DNA of 64,000 nucleotides from Notospermus geniculatus (taxonomy: Eukaryota; Nemertea; Pilidiophora; Heteronemertea; Lineidae), in NCBI GenBank assembly GCA_002633025.1, contig NMRB01000106.1, forward strand, positions 208,714 to 272,713. Reading direction: 5' to 3'. This document shows, piece by piece, positions 1-9,800 of this stretch (positions are counted from its first letter, which is position 1; every line of letters begins with the position of its first letter). Under the pieces are notes generated by a model. The model saw only the letters and a program-made list of their open reading frames with translations. It ran no database searches and was not told where the DNA came from. Both the position numbers and the translations under genes were made by a program.

Positions 1-825
1 AGGAAAGCAGTTTGTTCACAAATACCACTTGTATTCATTGTATTCAGAAATTGTACTCCTTCTGGGTGCCATCACCTGAGTTTATGTCATTGACTGATAA
101 TACTGATCAGATCATAAAATACTTCTTGGTGTGTTCAGCTTTATCTTATCTGTACTGATCCTCAACATTGACCATGAGAGTCACAGTTTCACACTTAACC
201 ATGGAGACTTATCACAGAGGTGAGCACAATGGCCCTGGCCATTTCATATGAAGGTGGGAGAGTGTTTTTGCAACTCTTTATTCATACTTTTGGTTCACTC
301 TTCATGGGTACGTGCATCCCCAAATCTCCAAAATGTCCACTTGATAGGAATAGTACCATTCTGTGAAACAAATTATTATATGCTCGGTTTTACTCAAGCA
401 CTAATGAGAAAACAATGTTTGAAAACCTATGTCTTTGAATTCTTCACCAAATATTTTGAGTCTGGAACTGAAAACCAACTCTTGGAATTCCTCATGGAAT
501 ATTTTCAGTCCTGGAGGAGTTTTTATCAAACACATGAGATGTTATGGTGGATTAGACTCTTTTATGATAATAGCATGCTATTCTTCTTCTTACAGACGAT
601 AGATACATGTACATGTAGATAGATAACGTGTGTGTTGTTGCTTCTGTTGTCAGGAATTCTATACAGCTATCAAAATCCTGGAGAGTAAATAACAAGGGTC
701 ACTTTCACTTGATTGTGATGAAAGTAGTCTTTGATTGTTCATCGTCTCGTCTGTTCCTAATGGCAATACATTCTTTACTCAGATTAAACTTGAATCAGTC
801 TAATCTATTTCTCTTTGCCTTTCAG
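1..825. other. Intron (or upstream) sequence of the PDE2A-like gene, no exon recognised
   Basis: No exon of the phosphodiesterase could be recognised here. The next expected coding piece upstream of position 826 (the start of GAF-B, with the residues before the QTEIRLP stretch) was not found, so it probably lies before the window. The open frames in this stretch show no family signature. The sequence is AT-rich and unremarkable. Confidence 0.5.
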
Positions 826-3800
826 CAAACAGAAATCCGTTTGCCAATCACTCAAGGAATTGCTGGATACGTAGCAACCACTGGTAATGTATCATTTCAT
901 TCTTGTAGAAATCAAGACAACCAATGTAGCCCCTTGTGGCGTAAATACTAGTACACCCATTGGCATTGTCCGTTGCACATCAGTGGATGTGTTCACCACA
1001 TTATACATTGCACATCAGTGGAAGAGTACACCCACTGTCATTGTCCGTTACATATCAGTGGAAGAGTACACCCGCTGGCATTGTCTGTTGCACATCAGTG
1101 GAAAAGTACACCCACTGGCATTGTCCGTTGTATATCAGTGGAAGAGGACACCCACTTGCAAAGCCCGTTGCACACAGTGAAATATGGCACATTGGTCCTT
1201 GAAAGGCCATCGCTCATCGAAATGTGCTAGTAGTGTCGAAGTAAGCAAATCTGTACATTTCAAATGCTGCGCCAAGTGGTACATCAGATTTCAGAATTCA
1301 CTTGACAGTCTGTCGCCATGTCCTCTTTGTAGGCGAGATCTTAAACATTCATGATGTGTACAGTCATCCTCTGTTCTACAAAGGAGTGGATGACGTGACC
1401 GGGTACCACACCAGGTAAACCAGAATCCTTGGCACCGGGTTAACTCATTTGCTGCTCATAAACAATGCCTTTCTGGGGAAAACTCTTACTTTGCGATTCC
1501 CATATTTTCGTCCTGGAACCCTTTTACTGCCAGTGGCAATTTCATAAAAACTGGTAAACTACCAAATCCTGAAGTCTTACTGAAACCCTTTTATGTCCCA
1601 ATTGGTATTCATTGAAAAGCAATCAATGGGAGCTTTTGGGTGCCTTGTTGTAGTTGTTCTCAAGAAGTCATTGCTTGTAAGCAGCATCTGCATTCAAGTC
1701 CTATCATTGCAAGCTTGTCTTGATTTCGGTTGTCAAACATTATTAAGAAGAATGGTGAAATTTTACGGGCCTTCAAATCATAGATTGCACTTTAGTCAGG
1801 TATAAGAAACGAAAGATGCAAAGCAAATCTGATGCAAGACAAGGTTGTAGTGATGAGGTCCCTGTTCTATTGTCATCCTAAGGGTTCTATGCATCCTCTA
1901 CTCATTTCTTGGGTGTCTGAACCGTTGGGGTCCTATGTTTATTGTCCAGCAACAATGCCTAGAAGCAGTAAAAAAGTGGCAAAAATCATTGTGGGTGTGC
2001 TAACCATTGGCCAGACTGATCGATTTTGTATCGATTCTGAGAAGTTGTACTTTAAGAATTTGTCAATAAATGATGCATGGATGACTAGGCATTGTAGCAG
2101 ACACCCCATCACATACCTCTCACCTTCACCATATTCACCCATTATGTTCCTCTCATCTAATCCAGGCGAGATTTTGAATATCAAGGATGCATATTCACAT
2201 CCGCTATTCTATCGAGGCATGGACGAGGCCACAGGCTTTCGTACGAGGTAAACGAAGGTGCTGCCGTCAGCATGTAATGTTGTGCCTATGTAGACAATCC
2301 TTCCTTAGCTCTCTCAGCTCCTTTTACCCCTATGATAAATCACTTGATTTTGTGCGCAAGTTTTTGCTCTCTCTAAGTTGTGAACAGTAACTTGTCTGAG
2401 GAGAAGGATATCAAAATGTTTGCCTGATAACTTGTGTAACTTGTTGTAAGTCCACACATTTCGAAGCCTTTTTGTTTCTCAAGTATGTAATACTCAGAAA
2501 TTGCCACTCGTGTTACAAAAAAAATACTAAAGATTTTGTAAAAGAAAGTAGTTTCCATTGCTACGCCAGTTAGGTTATGTGTAAAGATGGTTTAAAGTGC
2601 TCATGGTTTGCGTTCTTCATAAGGTCAGGATTCTAAGGGAGTGACGAAGTACGATGGCCATCGCTCAAGAAAACGCTGATGAATTCATTCTGTGTTGTAA
2701 ATCTGCCCCTGGGTATCAACTATCGTTAAGTAACGTCACATAATGTGGAGACAGAACCAGTCGTTCCCTTGATACTATAATTAGAACATGATTGGTACCT
2801 TTGACATTTTTAAGCCGGGTAAAAGGAGTTGAATGTAACCCTCTCCTGTAGCATTTTATTAGCGTCTTGGTTTATCATGTTGTGATGTGAATACTTTTAT
2901 GTGTTGCTGTGTCACAGTTTCGTCTGAACTCATGCATATCATGTGAATTTCATTTGTACATGTATAAGGCTTGGTTCATTGAACTATGCAGGGCATGGTG
3001 TACTGGACTTGGTACTACAGCTGTATGTAATTACGTTCGAATAACAAGCAACTTGTTGTCCAAAAGCGGTCTACGTTGGCCTCTATGTACATCACGGCGT
3101 CCTTAGTGTGGTGTAGCATATCGTATCTAGTGTACCATGTCGAGTAGAGTTCCGTGTAATCCCAGCCTAACTGATGCTTTGGTAGGTCACATTAACATTT
3201 AACATAACCGTTTTTTCCTTTGAAGAAGTGTTTGATGACGTGACTGATCAACTCATACCACCCGTACATGTAGTTGTTATGCACATTACTGACTGCAGAT
3301 AGCATGTTGTATTGTACCCCTTGATCATCTTCCCATAGCATAGGTTTTTGGTCTCGCTGCTCTTCATATAAAGTTTGTGTGAGTGGATGAAGAGGAGTGA
3401 GGTGAAAATCTCAGCTTCGGGAGGGTGCCCTTGCTGGGTAGCTGTTCAAATGAGATGTTGCTGTGCCCTATGTGTGTAAACACCATGTGGGTATAGACCG
3501 TTCTCAAATTGACGTAAACGACAACGATCTGTGCACTTCCGCCGACATCTCAACCATAACCTCGGTCTGAAACTGAATGACGTAATGCAGACAACCCCAC
3601 GACAGTGACTTCGACGATGTTACGTCAGACTCGACCATTGCTGATTCATGGATGGCATCACGTCAGCCGGTTTTAGATCGAGATTTCGGCGGAAGTGTGC
3701 AGATCTGCGAATTCGAGAATCGTCTGGGGAGAACATGTTCCCATATTTTGGATCTTTTGGCAACGCATACACTTCTTCATTCACTACACCACATTGTGCA

Positions 3801-6800
3801 CTCTTCTGCTTTGAAAGACGATATGGGTTTATTATAGGCATTTCTACATTTGCTTTTGCTGTTCTGATGGTGTTCATTCTTTCACTCCTGCCTTTTATGG
3901 TGCATCGTCTGATTCCCGACATGCAATTTATCAGCCTTGAAATGGTGTTTTCCATCCTTGACAATTTCCATGTGTTGTGTTCAGTGTTGAGAAGAACTTT
4001 TGTGGGAAGTGTGCATGTTGAGCGAAGACAGACAGCTTCGTTGATGTTCTGAACAGTACTTGTAGAAACATGTATTGCTTATGTAAGTTAGACAAGACTC
4101 CATTGGATAATTTTCGAATGCAGATGTAAGTCTAAAGGCCCGTGTCTACACGTGCGTAATACGCTGCGTGATGCGTTAAATCTTTTGTTATTTTCCGCTG
4201 CTCTGCTTCCAAATAATGGGCGAAGCGTCATAACGTAGCATAAAACACGCATGTGGGCAAGGGCCTTTATATGTTAACGTACCTATTAACGGTTGATAAA
4301 CTAGTCGTGTGTTAAAGGTAGGTAACGTTAGATTTATGAAACTATTTGGAAGGCAGCAGTGTGAATACAAGGATAATAAATCCTTCTTTATTCCAGGAAT
4401 ATTCTGTGTTTCCCAATCAAAGATGACAATGGTGAGTGTGCCGTGAATTCGTCAACTCTGTTTTCTCATTGGAAAATTCTCTCGATTGTAATTAAACCTT
4501 CGACTTTGCTGAATTGTGGCAGGTGAAATAAACAGGTGTTGAGAAAGGAATTGGCAACAGAAGCACTTGTTCGGACATACTGATTATGAATTTCTTGTCC
4601 TTTATTTCAGAGGTTATTGGTGTTGCCCAGTTGTGTAACAAGAAAAATGGTGCTTACTTCACAGTATTTGATGTAGAGATTGCCAAGGCGTTCTCAGTGT
4701 ATTGTTGTATAAGCATAGTCCATGTAAGTATCCACTATGCCACATACGACTTCAAACTTTTTATCAAGGTCAGCAGAACTATAAGTGTTTTTCAGATAGA
4801 TCTGTGGGCCAAAGGTACTTGGCAGATCTCTTATCACTAAACTGTAATGATGTGATCACAAATAAGAATTTTGCACAACTTTCGACTTGGTGTGGTGGTC
4901 GAGTGGTCTAACACGCTTGACTTTCAATCCTAATAGGGCCAGTACATGGGTTCGATCCCCGGCCAGGACATGTATGTGAAAAGCTGTGAACCAATAAAAG
5001 AGTCTGTCGGATGAGACTCAAAGCCGTGGTCCCTTGTACCTTGTCCCTTGTCCCTTGTGTCATACCAGGGCAAGTAAATGACCCCACACAGGTGGACAGT
5101 AGCCTGTTGTGGACTCCATTCCGTCATATATGCTTAAGGTCCAAAAGGGTTATGAAGCTTCAAATTGTCTATCTATCTATCTATCGACAGCTAGTGTCAT
5201 GGCTGATTGGCTTTAGCGGACCCAGTGAAAGAGCTATTGATTACACCAACCCTACAGATAATCTAGTGTTGTGCAACCACCACTATCTTTTGGTAAATGT
5301 GATCTGGTCACATTCCTGAATTCAATACCTTTGGCCAAAATGATATGAAAAACACTATAGTAAATACCTACAGGGTTTCCCCTTGACCTTGGAAAGTTTT
5401 CTTCACTTTTGGAATTTCCATCGTGAAAATCCTGGTCAAATGGTCAAAATCAATGAATTAACTCTTTTCCAATAGTCCTTTTGCACATTTTGTTCGTCAA
5501 TGACTAGAGTGAAGAGTGGCAGCCGGAACCCTGTAAATACCTCACTGGATATTGCAAATGAAATGTACTGTATGATGAATGCAATCGCTTTATCATTGTT
5601 TCAGGGTTTAATGTACCAGAAAGTGCAGGATGCACAGAGTCGGAGTCGGCTGGCAAACGAGTTGATGTCATACCACATGAAAGTGAATGAAGATGAGGCT
5701 GCCATCATGCTGAATAGTTCTATCCCTCCAATTGAAAACTATGGTGATGTCTTCTCCACTTATGATTACATTCCAAGGAGTCTCCATGACAAAGACCTCG
5801 CTTATGTAAGTTTGATTTTAGTCAAATAACAATTTCATTCCAGTCACTTTCTCTTCAATGCGCATTGCCAGAGTGTCAAGTTTGTGACACATGTGCCAAA
5901 TAACTTACCGGTACATAGTTGTCACACTTGAAATATGTGTGGCTAAGCTACATGTACTTTGATGACATCGATTTGGAAGATGAACGGATAGTATGAGCAT
6001 CAATTGTTGCATACTCGTTATTCTTTCAGACCCTGATGGCAATGTTTGAAGAGCTTGGCTTTGTTCAGAAATGGAGGATTCGTAAAGAAACTCTCATTAG
6101 GTGAGTTAAATGCATTATTATGTTGTAAGGACAAGATATATGTGACCCATCACCACAAAACCAGTACTAAGTCATTCTGAAGTTGGCAGGTTGAGACCAA
6201 CGACATCGCTAACCTTACGACAGCTTCGTGAACATGGGCCCAGATCGTTTAACCTGATGTTGAGTGTTTTTCCAGTGCCTTTATTACCGTATACCGAAGA
6301 GACCACCACATTTTGGATGAGTGCGATACCCTGAGTACTCATGTGGACCGCAGTCTCAAGTTGTAGAATTATTTTTGTCAACTCTTTTCCAGGTTTACAC
6401 TGATGATGAAAAAAGGTTACCGTGACAACCCATACCATAATTGGATGCACGCATTCTCTGTAGCCCATTTCTGCTACCTCTGTATTAAGAACCTTGGCCT
6501 GGCTGAAGGCTACCTCTCAGACCTTGAAATGTTTGCCCTGTTTGTTGGATGTATAGGCCATGATATTGACCACAGAGGCACCAATAACTCCTTCCAGGTT
6601 GCTTCAGTAAGTATTCGGTGATGATTTTTTTGGACTTCGTTGGACGCAGTTGGGTAAGATTTCGGTTCACATTCCGTTAAATTTTGCTGCTGGTGACATG
6701 AAATGATACAAAGTGTCGTCATAGCAGACATTCTCTTATTTTATGTCATTTCCATGAGATACTGTCTTCGTACTTCATCAAACCTTGAAATATAGATACT

Positions 6801-9800
6801 GCCTGTTTCCCTTTTAATTGGGAATGAAACTTGAAAGGACTTATTCAAAACAATCAAGTTTACCGTATATAGTATTCTTTAAGAACCCCAGTTAACCTGT
6901 GTATTCTTACACTGTTCAGCAATCAGTGCTTGCAGCATTGTATAGTTCAGAAGGGTCAGTTATGGAGGTAGGTATCCATTGTGTCCCAAATATTTTTGAC
7001 ATGCTTTGGTTATGGCTTCTGTATTGGGGAAGAGTCTCTCAGGTTCAACTCACTGCGATAGACTTTTTGAAAATTTGCTCTGGAAAAAACATCCTACAAA
7101 TGTTTTTGATATTTCACCGAAATGACACTGCCTGGAATTTTAGTAGGCCTGCTCTGGCTGCAGAATCAACAATCCTGAGAGTATCTTCGTCCTGGCGAAA
7201 GCTATTTTCTTGGCCTGTCCTGGTATGCCTAACTCTGACCCTCACCTCATTCTTGTCCCCTGCACTCATGTCTGAATGTTGTTCTTGCATATCCTCAAGT
7301 GTATTGAGTGCAGGGACCAAGGGTGGCCATGTCTTTTGCTTCCTATGTCCATTGAGTAAGTTATGCATCATGAAATTGGGAAAACGTATTTATAGCATAC
7401 GGCTAAAATGTGACTGGCCGCCAGTCTCAAGCAGGAGCATGTCCTCTGGAGTAAGAGGAATTCACCTCAGCCTGGGCCTCAGAGCATCTTGTTGCTATAA
7501 AATTGGGTAGAGTGAACCTCTCCAATAAGGACACGTTTTGGACTGAGAGGTGTCCTGAATACAGAGGTCAAAATGAACAGATATGACCAATATGTGGCTG
7601 AACTTTGTGGCTGACCAGTATGACCAATATGTGGCTGTCCATAGAGGTGTCCTAGCCGACAATTCTGCTAAGGGGCATTTCACTATACAGTAGAATTCTC
7701 ATATAACGGCCTCGCATAAACCGGACGCGTGCACTCGCCTATAATGTAGCGATTCTTGAAGTCATGGTCCTGTCTAGCAGTGCATAGGCCACTTGCATAT
7801 AACGGACTTTGCATATAACGGACGGAAATTGCTGGTCCCAATCAGTATGTTGTATGCGAGTTCTACTATATGTTCTGTGGGAGAAAAAGTTGTCACATTT
7901 CCTGATTTATTGGTGCACGTACTCTTTGGATATCCCCAATGCCTGCAGTAGTTGCGATCTACTCACCTGCTTCTAGTGATATGAGGCTTGACGTTTGTCA
8001 TCTTGTATTCTAGCAATCAGCCTTGGCTACCCTTTACAGCTCTGAGGGATCTGTCATGGAGGTAGGTATTCTGTCCTCTGCTGTCGGTTATGGCGAGTCC
8101 CTATCCCTCAGGATGACTTATGATGCTGTGGTCAGTGGTGTGGTGCTAACTTGTCAGTGTCAAGCAAGAGCATGTGACTTGGTTTTGAGTTTAATGACTT
8201 CGCTCCTTTAGCTTTGCACAAATGTCAGGGGGTAATGCCCGTGTCACACTGTCCCGAAGTTGACACCCGATGGCCATACGAATTAATGGAAACTTTTGGA
8301 AATCTTACTGATAAGTGCCAACCTGAAGAAGACCCCAGTTGGGATCGAAAATTTGCAAGATTCTAGAAGTTAACTTAGGGGCCATCTTCACGCAAAATTC
8401 AAAATTCCATATTCGTGTGGCCATCGGGTGTCTAATTTCGGGGCAGTGTGACACGGGCATTACGGCTGAAAGCAAAAAAAATTATGCACTGAGACAGCAA
8501 AGTACAATACATAAACAAGGGCTTCACCCTTCCCTTCTCTTGGACTGATGCAGTGTTTGGCCTCTACTCACAGCATGGCGACTTGAATTCATAACTCAAA
8601 TTAGATAGACTCATGCTGACAGCATTTTGCTGGCAGGTTTGACAATTGAACAGAAATATCGGTACATCTAATTCATCATCCCAAATCCTGTCTGCGTATT
8701 TTACATATGTAAAAAATTCTTTAACTGCCGATATTCTGAAGTTGTGCTAAATACTTACAATCTCATGATTGTTACTTTTCCAGCGCCATCATTTTGCACA
8801 GACAGTCTGTATCCTGAACTTGGATGCTTGCAACATCTTCGAAAACTTGTCAGAGAAGGTGAGTACATGATATTTTCATGTGTCAGTTCGTTGAAATAAT
8901 TTTCCGTTTGAAACCAATCATTTCAAGATATCAAGAGTAATTATGCCCCCGCTCAACGAAGTTGAGATGGGGGCATTATGTTCTCAGTTGGTTTCCGCGT
9001 CCGCCGCCGCCGCCGCCGCATCCTATTCCGGACTATAACTCAAGAACAGGTTGTCGGATTGATCTCATATTTCTGTGGTGTAACCGGGTGGATCAGAGGA
9101 GGTGCCCTATCGATTTTGGTTGCGATCCGATATTCAATATGGCCGCCAGGAGGATATCTTGGAGTTTGCATTCCGGACCGTAACTCAAGAACGGGTTGCC
9201 CGATTTATCTCATATTTGCGTGATGTAATGGGGTGGATCAGGGGAGGTTCCCTATCGATTTTGGTTGCGACCCGATATTCAATATGGCCGCCAGGAAGAC
9301 ATCTTGGTTTTAGCATTCCGGACCATAACTCAAGAACGGAATGCCCGATTGATCTCATATTTGCATGGTTTAATGGGGTCGATCGGGGGAGGTTCCCTAT
9401 CGATTTTTGTTGCGACCCGGTATTCAATATGGCCGCCAGGAAGACATCTTGGTTTTAGCATTCCGGACCATAACTCAAGAATGGAATGCCCGATTGATCT
9501 CATATTTGCATGGTTTAATGGGGTCGATCGGGGGAGGTTCCCTATCGATTTTTGTTGCGACCCGGTATTCAATATGGCCGCCAGGAAGACATCTTGGTTT
9601 TAGCATTCCGGACCATAACTCAAGAATGGAATGCCCGATTGATCTCATATTTGCATGGTGTAATGGGGTCCATCGGGGGAGGTTCCCTATCGATTTTGGT
9701 TGCGACCTGATATTCAATATGGCCGCCAGGAAGACATGTTGGTTTTAGCATTCCGTACCGTAACTCAAGAACGGGTTGCCTGATTTATTCCATATTTGTA

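Noticed and set aside
943-1230. Three overlapping 80-97 aa frames
   Set aside because: They are the three frames of a 43-bp minisatellite.
3620-4052. Frames of 114 and 134 aa over each other
   Set aside because: They start inside a palindromic MITE and have no family signature; the location is a PDE2A intron.
4887-4965. tRNA gene
   Set aside because: A and B box words are present, but the head is fused to a SINE body shared with 37152-37439, and no proper cloverleaf can be drawn; the same holds for 37152 and 41914.
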